This document shows, piece after piece, positions 24,732 to 33,704 of a stretch of DNA of 33,704 nt. Origin of the DNA: Clostridia bacterium (GTDB lineage Bacteria; Bacillota; Clostridia; Oscillospirales; CAG-382); NCBI GenBank assembly GCA_017434845.1, contig JAFSGD010000040.1, positions 1-33,704 of the forward strand, read 5' to 3'. A model generated the notes under the pieces. That model was not told where the DNA came from. It ran no database searches and saw only the letters and a program-made list of their open reading frames with translations. Within the stretch, counting starts at the first letter, position 1. Every line of letters starts with the position of its first letter. Position numbers and translations under genes: made by a program.

Positions 24732-26792
24732 ATGAAAGAAACCAAGCTTATACGCATTACCGCAAACGAGCTCGTTGCAACCGTTTCTGCCGACGGAAAC
24801 GGCGTTTCGCTTTATTCACTTCGCGACAAGAAGACCAAAAAGAATTTTCTAACCTCCTCTCATTCGCTTTTTAATATCACCGCAAGGGCTATAGCAAGCG
24901 ATGATACCGTTACCGTTTCTTCAAACAAGGGCTGGAAAAACTGCGTTTTCGAAACGGTCGGAAGCGATACCTTGATTCTGCTTTCGGGCAACAGTGAGCT
25001 TTGCGGCGTTACCGCCGTTCTCTGCGCGCACACCTCGGGCAACAGGATCGAATGGACAACAAGGCTTATCAGCGAAAACGACGAATACAGCCTTTATGAA
25101 TGCGATTATCCGATAATCACCTTTGATTGCAACAAAAACACCTTCTTCCTCTCGCCCACCGGCCCCGGCGAGCTTTGGAACAGCATGGAGGAATGCCGCG
25201 CAACGCAGAACTATCCTTCATACGGCGCAAGCATGCAGTTTATGGCGTTTTGGAACGATGCGACCAAGCGAGGCATTTATTACGGTCTGCACGACCCCTC
25301 GCCCGCTTATAAAAAGATTCATTTCGAGAAAAAAGGACACGAAAAGTATTTTACGTTCAAGGGAATCATGCCCCTGACCGATATCGACAGAGGAAGAAAC
25401 TCGCAGGCGCTTTACGGTTCTTGCGTTTGGGAGCTTTTCGACGGCAACTGGTATGATGCCGCGATGCTCTATCGCGAATTTTTCCTTAAATATGCGGTTT
25501 GGAAGCCCGAAACCGACGAAAACGGCAGAAAAGACAACCCCGATTGGATGAAAAAGGTTGCACACTGGTGGCGTGTTCGTATGCAGAACAACGAGCAATA
25601 CGTTGATGAGATCTTGGAAGCGAACGCCGATCTCGGCTATGACAGCCCCGTTCATCTTTACGATTGGTTTGAAATCCCCTACGATAACGATTACCCCCAC
25701 TATTTCCCCGCAAGACCCGCATTCCACACCGGCGTTAAGCGCCTGCAGGAAAACGGCGTTAAGGTCATGCCTTATATAAACGCGCGCCTTTGGGACACGC
25801 GCGACCGCGGGCTTGAGGATTGGCAGTTTACCGAAAAGGCGCTTCCCAACTGCACCAAAAACCGCCGCGGCGAGCCTTTTATTGAAATGTACAGTTCAAA
25901 GGAAGCCGACGGCTCTTCGGTTAGGCTTTCGATAATGTGCCCCTCGACCGCCTGCTGGCAGGAAAAGGTTACCGAGATCGTTTCGAAGCTTCTTAACGAG
26001 GTTGGCGTGAACGCCGTTTATATGGATCAGATCGCCGCCGCACAGCCTTATCCCTGCGAGGACAGAAGCCATTCGCACCGCCCCGGCGGCGGAAGCTGGT
26101 GGGTCGAAAGCTACAATAATCTGCTTGATCACGTTAACCGCGTTCGCCCCGAAAACACCGCGCTTTCAACCGAATGCACGGCAGACCCTTTTATGAAGCA
26201 CATGCAGGCTTATCTTACCTGGATATGGGTTCATAACAGGCAGGTTCCCGCTTTTGTTGCGATATATTCGGGCTACGTTACGATGTTCGGCAGAAACTAT
26301 TGCTATATGCCCTTTGATGATGACGAGGGACAGCGAATTATGATCGCTCAATCCTTCACGTTCGGCGAACAGCTCGGCTGGAACGATCCCAAGCTTTATA
26401 TGCAGATGAAGCACAAGGATTTCTACCGCAAGCTCGTGCACGAGCGCGATAAGGAAGAGGTCGGCTCTTATATGTATAACGGCAGGCTTTTGAAAACGCC
26501 CGAATTCAAAGACAGCGCACCGATTCTTCGCACCGAACGCTGCAAGGAAGCCTATGGCGGCATAGTCGAGCATTCGGCGGTGTTCTGCGAGCATTGGGAG
26601 CGCGCCGACGGAAAACGTCTTTTGGTTATTGTAAACGCATCCGAGGAGGAAGCAAGGGTTGAGCTTCTTTCGTCGCTTGAGGATGGGGTGTATGCCCTCT
26701 CGGGCGATATTTGCGGCGAGCTTGAAATTGAAAACGGCAAGGGTGTTCTTACCGTTCCGCCGCTTTCGGTTGCTTATGCAAGCACAAAATAA
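24732..26792 (+). CDS. DUF6259-like glycoside-hydrolase-type protein, cytoplasmic
   Basis: 686 residues without signal peptide. An N-terminal beta-sandwich (about 1-240) is followed by a TIM-barrel-like region (about 270-600) and a small C-terminal beta domain (about 620-686). This is the order found in large glycosidases of the GH36/GH31-like clan and in DUF6259 proteins. Candidate acidic residues are D432 (VYMDQIAAAQ) and E481 (STECTADPF). Trp/Tyr-rich segments (WRVRMQNNEQ, YDWFEIPYDND) suggest sugar binding. GGAG lies 8 nt before the ATG. It sits inside a DNA-repair-like gene row (recD2 before, yqeG and nfo after), 21 nt after recD2, so co-transcription is likely although the functional link is obscure. 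The substrate is unknown; the residue assignment is inference. Confidence 0.7.
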   Translation: MKETKLIRITANELVATVSADGNGVSLYSLRDKKTKKNFLTSSHSLFNITARAIASDDTVTVSSNKGWKNCVFETVGSDTLILLSGNSELCGVTAVLCAHTSGNRIEWTTRLISENDEYSLYECDYPIITFDCNKNTFFLSPTGPGELWNSMEECRATQNYPSYGASMQFMAFWNDATKRGIYYGLHDPSPAYKKIHFEKKGHEKYFTFKGIMPLTDIDRGRNSQALYGSCVWELFDGNWYDAAMLYREFFLKYAVWKPETDENGRKDNPDWMKKVAHWWRVRMQNNEQYVDEILEANADLGYDSPVHLYDWFEIPYDNDYPHYFPARPAFHTGVKRLQENGVKVMPYINARLWDTRDRGLEDWQFTEKALPNCTKNRRGEPFIEMYSSKEADGSSVRLSIMCPSTACWQEKVTEIVSKLLNEVGVNAVYMDQIAAAQPYPCEDRSHSHRPGGGSWWVESYNNLLDHVNRVRPENTALSTECTADPFMKHMQAYLTWIWVHNRQVPAFVAIYSGYVTMFGRNYCYMPFDDDEGQRIMIAQSFTFGEQLGWNDPKLYMQMKHKDFYRKLVHERDKEEVGSYMYNGRLLKTPEFKDSAPILRTERCKEAYGGIVEHSAVFCEHWERADGKRLLVIVNASEEEARVELLSSLEDGVYALSGDICGELEIENGKGVLTVPPLSVAYASTK

Positions 26793-26816
26793 ACAACCCG
26801 AAACCGAGGTATTTTA

Positions 26817-27356
26817 ATGTTTCTTCGCCCCGATATTGCATTTTACGATATTTATACCATAACCCCCGAGGCTCTTGAAGAGCTGGGGGTTAAGGGTATT
26901 GTGTTCGATATCGACAACACCGTTGCGCCCTATGAGGTCGAGCGCCCCGATGCCGATATGCAACGCTATTTTGCCGAGCTTAAAAACGCGGGAATCAAAA
27001 TGGCGTTTGTTTCGAACAATCAGGGCGCGCGTGTTACGACCTTTAACGAAAGCCTCGGTCTTTTTTACGTTTGCAAGGCGGGCAAGCCCTCGCCCAAGGG
27101 CGTTAAAAGATGTATTCAGCATTTCGGGCTTAAAAAAGAAGAGGTTCTTGCGGTCGGCGACCAGATATTCACCGACTGCATCGCCGCACACCGCGCGGGA
27201 ATAAGGTTTGCGATAGTTAAGCCCATTCAGCCGAAGGAAAGCCTTTTCTTCCGCATAAAGCGGTTTTTCGAGCGCCCGTTCGTTAAGGGCCTTAATTGGC
27301 TTAAGGGCAAGGATGCGGTTAAAAAATTAAGAAACAAAAGGAAACGGAATACATAG
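26817..27356 (+). CDS. yqeG: YqeG-family HAD phosphatase
   Basis: 179 residues. HAD superfamily subclass IIIA motifs are in order: DIDNT (31-35, nucleophile D31 and acid/base D33), SNN (66-68), K90 in AGKPSPKG, and GDQIFTD (114-120). The close match to the YqeG family, near-universal in Firmicutes and usually beside ribosome- or shikimate-related genes, suggests a small-molecule phosphatase in the cytoplasm; the true substrate is not settled. The tail is strongly basic (KKLRNKRKRN). The ribosome site GAGG lies 7 nt before the ATG. nfo starts 2 nt after the stop, so translation is probably coupled. Confidence 0.9.
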   Translation: MFLRPDIAFYDIYTITPEALEELGVKGIVFDIDNTVAPYEVERPDADMQRYFAELKNAGIKMAFVSNNQGARVTTFNESLGLFYVCKAGKPSPKGVKRCIQHFGLKKEEVLAVGDQIFTDCIAAHRAGIRFAIVKPIQPKESLFFRIKRFFERPFVKGLNWLKGKDAVKKLRNKRKRNT

Positions 27357-27358
27357 CT

Positions 27359-28225
27359 ATGAGTGCAAAATTCGGACCGGGCGGCAACTCGGAGGCCTTT
27401 AAGCTTGCAGGCGGAAGATCGACGCTTCAGGCGCCCGGCTTTGTTAAAAGCATAGGTCTTGATGCCTATGAATATGAAGCAGGCAACGGAATAACGGGAA
27501 GCCCCGAGCTTTTCGCCGCCATCGGCGCAAAGGCAAGGGAGCATGGGGTTAAAATGTCGTTCCACACGCCATATTTTATATCGCTTTCTTCGGTTGAGCC
27601 CGAAAAGCGAATTAACAGCGTTGAATATATAAGGCGCAGTGCCGCCGTCAGCGACCTTTTGGGCGCCGAAACGATGGTCGTGCATTGCGGCTCCTGCGCG
27701 AAGATAGACCGCGAGACCGCAATGGGCTATGCCGCCGAAACGCTTGAAATGACGGCGCAAATGCTTGAGGATAACAATTTTAAGGTTAAGCTCGGCATTG
27801 AAACCATGGGTAAGGTTAACCAGCTCGGAACCTTGAGCGAGGTTTTAAGGCTTTGCAAGATCTCAAGCCGCTTTGCACCGGTTGTTGATTTCGGCCACCT
27901 AAACGCAAGAGACAAAGGTGTTTTCTTCACCACCGATGATTACAAACGCGTTTTCGATGAGATAGCCGAAACGCTCGGCGCGGAATATGCCGAGAATTTG
28001 CATTGCCATTTTTCGAAGATAATGTATACCGAAATGGGCGAAAAGAAGCATTTGACCTTTGAGGATTCGGTTTACGGCCCCGAATTTGAGCCGCTTGCCG
28101 AGGCAATGGTTGCGCTCGGAGTTTCGCCGACGATAATTTGCGAATCGGCGGGAACGCAAAGCGACGATGCGCTTTATATGAAGGCGGTTTATCAGGAGAC
28201 GCTTGCGCGCTTCGCTTTCGATTAA
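27359..28225 (+). CDS. nfo: Endonuclease IV-like AP endonuclease
   Basis: 288 residues; a TIM-barrel metalloenzyme that nicks DNA at abasic sites in base-excision repair. The three-zinc ligand set of Nfo is recognisable: H69 (SFHTPYF), H109 (VVHCGS), E148 (GIETMG), D177 and H180 (VDFGHLNA), H217 (LHCHFS), H231 (KKHLTF) and E262 (ICESAG). The aspartate of the usual D-x-H pair before H231 is not evident (E228-K-K-H), and the N-terminus is shorter than in E. coli Nfo. So a broader 'xylose isomerase-like/AP endonuclease 2' assignment is possible. The ATG is 2 nt after yqeG, with AAGGAAACGG about 12 nt upstream. The stop codon lies inside a palindrome. Confidence 0.85.
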   Translation: MSAKFGPGGNSEAFKLAGGRSTLQAPGFVKSIGLDAYEYEAGNGITGSPELFAAIGAKAREHGVKMSFHTPYFISLSSVEPEKRINSVEYIRRSAAVSDLLGAETMVVHCGSCAKIDRETAMGYAAETLEMTAQMLEDNNFKVKLGIETMGKVNQLGTLSEVLRLCKISSRFAPVVDFGHLNARDKGVFFTTDDYKRVFDEIAETLGAEYAENLHCHFSKIMYTEMGEKKHLTFEDSVYGPEFEPLAEAMVALGVSPTIICESAGTQSDDALYMKAVYQETLARFAFD

Positions 28226-28244
28226 AATGCAAGCATTTTAATCG
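28219..28244 (+). repeat. Palindrome overlapping the nfo stop codon
   Basis: A perfect 12-bp inverted repeat (28219-28230 with 28233-28244) with a 2-nt loop. The left arm contains the last codon and the TAA of nfo. No T tract follows (GGTATTCC), so it is more like a 3'-end structure than a standard terminator. Confidence 0.75.
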
Positions 28245-28262
28245 GTATTCCGCTTACGCGTT

Positions 28263-28292
28263 CACTCAAAAACAAGTGTTTTTGAGTGGTTT
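28263..28292 (+). terminator. Probable terminator after nfo
   Basis: A perfect 12-bp stem (28263-28274 with 28277-28288, half-site CACTCAAAAACA) is followed by GTTTTGG. It is the best candidate for ending the recD2-to-nfo transcript. Confidence 0.55.
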
Positions 28293-28294
28293 TG

Positions 28295-28353
28295 GAACTT
28301 CGTTCGCTCGCGCCTCGCGCCTCGTGCTGAAGCACTCGACACTCGCGAAGTTC
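28295..28353. repeat. Long stem-loop with nested hairpin
   Basis: GAACTTCG (28295-28302) pairs with CGAAGTTC (28346-28353). Inside lies GTGCT-GA-AGCAC (28324-28335), and there are two direct copies of a CTCGCGC-type string. Function unknown. Confidence 0.6.
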
Positions 28354-28359
28354 ATAGGA

Positions 28360-28392
28360 GTAAAAATCGACGCACATGTCGCCGATTTTTAC
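28360..28392. repeat. Stem-loop with 10-bp stem
   Basis: GTAAAAATCG (28360-28369) pairs with CGATTTTTAC (28383-28392) around a 13-nt loop that contains the palindrome ACATGT. Confidence 0.6.
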
Positions 28393-28440
28393 AGGATTTT
28401 TCATTGTATATAATGCTTCGCGTTTGACACTTGAGGACAT

Positions 28441-28655
28441 GAAATAAAGAATAAAGAATAAATAATAAAGAATAAAAAAGGAACGTTTTTCTTCGAAAAA
28501 CGGTATATATTATTGTATTTCTTTCCCTCCGAGTTTTGCGAAGCAAAACTTTCATCAACTCGTCTTTGAAAAAGACGAATATCACTGCTGTGAAACAGCA
28601 ATATCACGTTCGCGCAAGCGAACATATCACGTTTTCGAAGAAAACATATAACTTT
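28441..28655 (+). repeat. Dispersed hairpin-array repeat, copy 1
   Basis: An AT-rich block (28441-28480) leads to a chain of short stem-loops: CGTTTTTC-TTC-GAAAAACG (28484), GTTTTGC-GAA-GCAAAAC (28533), TCGTCTTT-GAA-AAAGACGA (28560), TGCTGT-GAA-ACAGCA (28586), GTTCGC-GCAA-GCGAAC (28608) and GTTTTC-GAA-GAAAAC (28631). From the third on they are joined by ATATCAC, ATATCAC and ATATCAC, with ATATAAC after the last. Hairpin centres lie 22-24 nt apart. By hand alignment 28533-28652 differs from copy 2 at about 4 of 120 positions. There is no open frame of note. Type of element unknown. Confidence 0.85.
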
Positions 28656-28682
28656 GCTTGAAAACCTTTTTTCAAGCGGTCT

Positions 28683-28751
28683 CGCACCGCTACCGTTGAT
28701 GATGACGAGAACGAAAGAGTATAGAACAGAAGAAAGAAGATATAAAAAAAG
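28683..28751 (+). repeat. AG-rich leader repeat, copy A, in front of prmA
   Basis: This segment aligns without gaps to 31977-32045, an offset of 3294 nt. Over the 70 positions reaching to base 28752 there are about 6 mismatches. It begins CGCACCGCTACCGTTGATG and ends in an A run touching the prmA ATG. TTGATG (28696) and TATAGA (28720) with an 18-nt spacer could be a weak promoter shared by both copies. In copy B the last bases become AAGGAGA, a good ribosome site; here they are AAAAGA, so prmA has a poor one. Confidence 0.8.
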
Positions 28752-31687
<2,936 letters not shown>

Positions 31688-31707
31688 CACAAAACCGAAA
31701 AAGTGTG

Positions 31708-31736
31708 TTGCATTTTCGCTTCGGTTGTTATAAAAT
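31708..31736 (+). promoter_or_regulatory. Candidate promoter upstream of the 56-bp repeats
   Basis: TTGCAT (31708-31713), 17 nt, TAAAAT (31731-31736). If used, the oxidoreductase mRNA would carry a leader of about 310 nt containing all tandem repeat units. Confidence 0.45.
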
Positions 31737-31808
31737 GAAGCAAGAAGCAAGAGAAATAAGGGGAGCGTTGCAAATTCCGACATGAAAAAATTTGAACACC
31801 CCAAAAAA

Positions 31809-31985
31809 CGCAACGCTTTTGTTAACGGTAACGTGTGTAGTTCAAATTTGAAAGAACCTAAAAACGCAACGCTTGTGTTTACGATAACGTGTGTAGTTCA
31901 AATTTGAAAGAACCTAAAAACGCAACGCTTTTGTTAACGGTAACGTGTGTGATTCAAATTTGAAAGAACCTAAAAACGCAACGCT
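31809..31985 (+). repeat. 56-bp tandem repeat, three full units and a partial fourth
   Basis: Units start at 31809, 31865, 31921 and 31977, each with CGCAACGCT; the period is exactly 56. Unit 2 differs from unit 1 at three positions and unit 3 at two. Each full unit carries the 12-bp palindrome TTCAAATTTGAA (31841, 31897, 31953) and a GTTAACGGTAACG-like string. The fourth unit keeps only nine bases and then becomes the leader repeat. Sequence before 31809 (TTTGAACACCCCAAAAAA) looks like a decayed earlier unit. Confidence 0.93.
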
Positions 31986-32046
31986 ACCGTTGATGATAAC
32001 GAGAACAAAAGAGTATAGAAAAGAAGAAAGAAGACATAAAAAAGGA
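31977..32046 (+). repeat. AG-rich leader repeat, copy B, in front of the FAD oxidoreductase
   Basis: A gapless partner of copy A at 28683. It includes the same candidate -35/-10 pair (TTGATG 31990, TATAGA 32014, 18-nt spacer) and ends in AAAAAAGGAGA, giving the downstream gene a strong ribosome site. Confidence 0.8.
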
Positions 32047-32054
32047 GAAAAGTT

Positions 32055-33428
32055 ATGGATTATTCAAAGCTTCCCGTGTTTGCCGAAGCCGAGGTTGTTG
32101 TTTGCGGCGGCGGAACGGCAGGTTCATTTGCCGCAAAGGCGGCGGCTGATTTGGGCAGAGACGTTCTTATTGTTGAACAGTTCGGCTCGCTTGGAGGAAC
32201 CGCAACCAACGGCTTGGTTCTTCCGATAATGCATACCCATATTCCCTCTAACCCCCAATGCTCTTATATCAGCAATATCGTTCGCGACAGATTGCTTGAG
32301 CTTGGCTCGGGCAGCGAAAACGGCGCAAACTTCGATCCGCTTGTTTTAAAGGTTGTGCTTGAAGAGATTTGCGTTGAAGCGGGCGTTAAGCTTCTTTATC
32401 ATACCTTTATTGCCGAAACGATAGTTGAAGACGGCAAGGTAACCGCGCTTGTTGTTGCAAACAAGAACGGCTTGGGTCTTGTTAAGGGCAAAATATTTAT
32501 CGATGCCACCGCCGACGGCGACGTTTGCGTTCGCTCGGGCGCAGAATATTCCAAGGGCAACCCCGAAACCGGCAAGAACCAGCCCATTTCGTTGAGATAT
32601 ATCGTTTCGAACGTTGATTTCGAGGCTTTCGGCGCGTTTATTAACCAAACGCTTAACGAGACCAAGAAATATAACGGTGCAACTTATACCGAAGACGGCA
32701 AGATATACGTTGCTTGCTGTAACGGCGACCAATGGACCTTTGCCGATATTTTCAATGCCGCGATCGCCGCAGGCGACCTTGAGCCCGACGATAAGGCATA
32801 TTGGCAGGGCTTTACCATTACCGGCAGACCCAGCTGCCTTGCTTTTAATAACCCCGAGTTCTTCGACGAGACCGACGGCACCGACCCCGAGCATCTTACC
32901 AAAACACAGGTTGGCGGCAAGAGAAGAATACTTCGCCAGCTTCAGTTTTATAAGAAGTATCTTAAGGGCTTTGAGAACGCTTATATTTCTGACGTTGCCG
33001 CAATGGTCGGCATTCGCGAAAGCCGCAACATAATCACCGAATACGTGCTTTCGGCAGAGGATCTGCTTTGCAGAAAGAAGTTCGACGATATGTTCTGCCA
33101 ATCGAACTATCCCGTTGATATCCACGGCAAGCAGCTCAACTTCAGCAACGACGGTATCAAGCCGATTGACGACGGCAAGATCTGGTATGAGATTCCCTAT
33201 CGCTCGCTTGTTGTTAAGGGCTTTGATAACCTTTATATAACCGGCCGTTGCCTTGGTGCAGAGTTCCTTGCACAGAGCAGCCTTCGCGTTCAGCATTCGG
33301 TTCGCGCTTCGGGCGAGGCGGCAGGCATCGGTGCGGCGCTTGCACTTGAGCGCGGAATCACACCCAAAGAGGTTGACGGCGCAGAGGTTCGCGCTATAAT
33401 GGTTAAGAACGGCGCAGAATTTGCATAA
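32055..33428 (+). CDS. FAD-dependent oxidoreductase (PF12831-like)
   Basis: 457 residues. The N-terminal Rossmann nucleotide fold has VVVCGGGTAG (GGGTAG at 18-23) and the FAD-ribose acid E41 (VLIVEQFGSLGGTATNG). A second flavin contact lies in LYITGRCLGAEFLAQSSLRVQ near the C-terminus, followed by GEAAGIGAALALE. The middle includes GIRESRNI. This layout fits the 'FAD_oxidored' family, which is close to fumarate-reductase/succinate-dehydrogenase flavoproteins and common in carbohydrate-using gut bacteria; the substrate is unknown. There is no signal peptide. AAGGAGA lies 6 nt before the ATG. It is probably a single-gene transcript with the strong terminator at 33446. Confidence 0.88.
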   Translation: MDYSKLPVFAEAEVVVCGGGTAGSFAAKAAADLGRDVLIVEQFGSLGGTATNGLVLPIMHTHIPSNPQCSYISNIVRDRLLELGSGSENGANFDPLVLKVVLEEICVEAGVKLLYHTFIAETIVEDGKVTALVVANKNGLGLVKGKIFIDATADGDVCVRSGAEYSKGNPETGKNQPISLRYIVSNVDFEAFGAFINQTLNETKKYNGATYTEDGKIYVACCNGDQWTFADIFNAAIAAGDLEPDDKAYWQGFTITGRPSCLAFNNPEFFDETDGTDPEHLTKTQVGGKRRILRQLQFYKKYLKGFENAYISDVAAMVGIRESRNIITEYVLSAEDLLCRKKFDDMFCQSNYPVDIHGKQLNFSNDGIKPIDDGKIWYEIPYRSLVVKGFDNLYITGRCLGAEFLAQSSLRVQHSVRASGEAAGIGAALALERGITPKEVDGAEVRAIMVKNGAEFA

Positions 33429-33445
33429 AGCTTTTTTATAAGTAG

Positions 33446-33490
33446 AAAACCCCCTCTTGTTATCGCAATGATAACGAGAGGGGGTTTTGT
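33446..33490 (+). terminator. Strong terminator of the FAD oxidoreductase gene
   Basis: A 19-bp stem with one G-T pair (33446-33464 with 33470-33488; core CCCCCTC/GAGGGGG), a 5-nt loop, and TTTT inside the right arm followed by GTTGG. Confidence 0.9.
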
Positions 33491-33492
33491 TG

Positions 33493-33704
33493 GAAATGAA
33501 GAATAAAGAAGAAATAATAAATAATAAATAATAAAAAAGGAACGTTTTTCTGCGAAAAACGGAATATTTAATAAAATGTTTGTTTTGCGAAGCAAAACAT
33601 TCATTAACTCGTCTTTGAAAAAGACGAATATCACTGCTGTGAAACAGCAATATCACGTTCGAGAAGCGAACATATCACGTTTTCGAAGAAAACATATAAC
33701 TTCG
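33493..33704 (+). repeat. Dispersed hairpin-array repeat, copy 2 (cut by window end)
   Basis: Same order as copy 1: AT-rich block beginning GAAATGAAGAATAAAG, then CGTTTTTC-TGC-GAAAAACG (33543), GTTTTGC-GAA-GCAAAAC (33582), TCGTCTTT-GAA-AAAGACGA (33609), TGCTGT-GAA-ACAGCA (33635), GTTCG-AGAAG-CGAAC (33657) and GTTTTC-GAA-GAAAAC (33679), with ATATCAC linkers and ATATAAC at the end. Stems are kept; changes fall mostly in loops and in the segment between the first two hairpins. The 3' side is missing because the window ends. No coding sequence is seen after the oxidoreductase gene. Confidence 0.85.

Larger units (their letters stand above)
28226..28751 (+). other. 526-nt non-coding, hairpin-dense region between nfo and prmA
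   Basis: No convincing gene lies here; long antisense frames are shadows. It holds at least ten short inverted repeats, many of them perfect. First come terminator-like palindromes (28219-28392), then an AT-rich block and the GAA-loop hairpin array (28441-28655). A further stem (28656-28664 with 28669-28677), an overlapping stem AGCGGT/ACCGCT (28675-28691), and the AG-rich leader next to prmA complete it. A TTGACA at 28424 lacks a good -10, and a TATAAT at 28409 has only a 15-nt spaced TTTACA. Confidence 0.8.
31688..32054 (+). other. 367-nt non-coding region with tandem and leader repeats
   Basis: No gene is supported. In order it holds: a weak 7-bp stem after ligA (AACCGAA 31693 with TTCGGTT 31720); a candidate promoter (31708-31736); a degenerate half unit (about 31770-31808); three 56-bp tandem units (31809-31976); the start of a fourth that passes into the AG-rich leader (31977-32046); and the ribosome site AAGGAGA of the oxidoreductase gene. 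Confidence 0.8.

Noticed and set aside
28388..28414. Promoter TTTACA/TATAAT before the hairpin array
   Set aside because: The spacer is only 15 nt and the -35 lies in a stem-loop arm; not strong enough to list.
28441..28655. CRISPR-like array of ATATCAC repeats
   Set aside because: The repeat is only 7 nt and the 'spacers' are themselves hairpins, identical in both copies.
31809..31985. CRISPR array
   Set aside because: The 56-bp units are repeated end to end with no unique spacers, only three and a fraction exist, and no cas gene is present.
32346..33656. 436-residue minus-strand frame over the FAD oxidoreductase and repeat copy 2
   Set aside because: Same situation as the previous frame. 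Its N-terminus is translated hairpin repeat, which also explains why both frames share the string LLFHSSDIRLFQRRV.

Overview
The window looks like chromosomal DNA from a Gram-positive, low-to-medium-GC member of the Clostridia. An uncultured gut or anaerobic Oscillospiraceae/Ruminococcaceae-type bacterium is my best guess (inference, no database search). Supporting signs are dockerin repeats, SLH surface-anchoring domains, lipobox lipoproteins, RecD2 and YqeG families, a clostridial 2[4Fe-4S] ferredoxin, strong AGGAGG-like ribosome sites with several TTG/GTG starts, and sigma-A promoters with exactly 17-bp spacers. No tRNA, rRNA, phage gene, transposase or CRISPR array is visible.

Layout: positions 182-10520 are all on the minus strand. 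They hold a zinc-ribbon protein, an SLH-anchored C39-like peptidase, a small PH-domain protein, a probable operon uppP - ftsK/spoIIIE - lipoprotein - SGNH hydrolase with dockerin, and an orphan sugar-type solute-binding lipoprotein. A divergent pair of perfect-consensus promoters (10587-10704) then switches to the plus strand. There follow a degenerate LCP-like membrane protein with metY, a 57-residue ferredoxin with its own promoter and terminator, and a trmN6-like methyltransferase overlapping by one base an 1821-residue membrane-anchored subtilase. A 5'-truncated dockerin gene and queA lie on the minus strand (19662-21141). From 21253 to 33428 everything is on the plus strand: dapA, a small membrane protein, recD2, a DUF6259-like glycosidase, yqeG, an endonuclease IV (nfo), prmA-ligA, and an FAD-dependent oxidoreductase.

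Functional themes: (1) surface and secreted proteins with modular domains (C39+SLH, SGNH+discoidin+dockerin, subtilase+propeller-like+Big2+dockerin+cohesin-like), consistent with a fibre- or glycoprotein-handling lifestyle; (2) DNA maintenance (ftsK, recD2, nfo, ligA); (3) RNA and protein modification (queA, trmN6, prmA); (4) sulfur and lysine biosynthesis (metY, dapA).

The least ordinary DNA is non-coding. A repeat made of a chain of short hairpins, most with GAA triloops and joined by a constant 7-nt linker (ATATCAC), occurs twice in the same orientation (28441-28655 and 33493 to the window end), nearly identical over 120 nt. Next to the first copy, a 70-nt AG-rich leader ends at the start of prmA. 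The same leader recurs 3294 nt downstream in front of the oxidoreductase, where it is preceded not by hairpins but by a 56-bp tandem repeat. These pieces look like modules of one dispersed, non-protein-coding element family that can supply leaders, and perhaps promoters, to downstream genes. This is the best candidate here for something undescribed.
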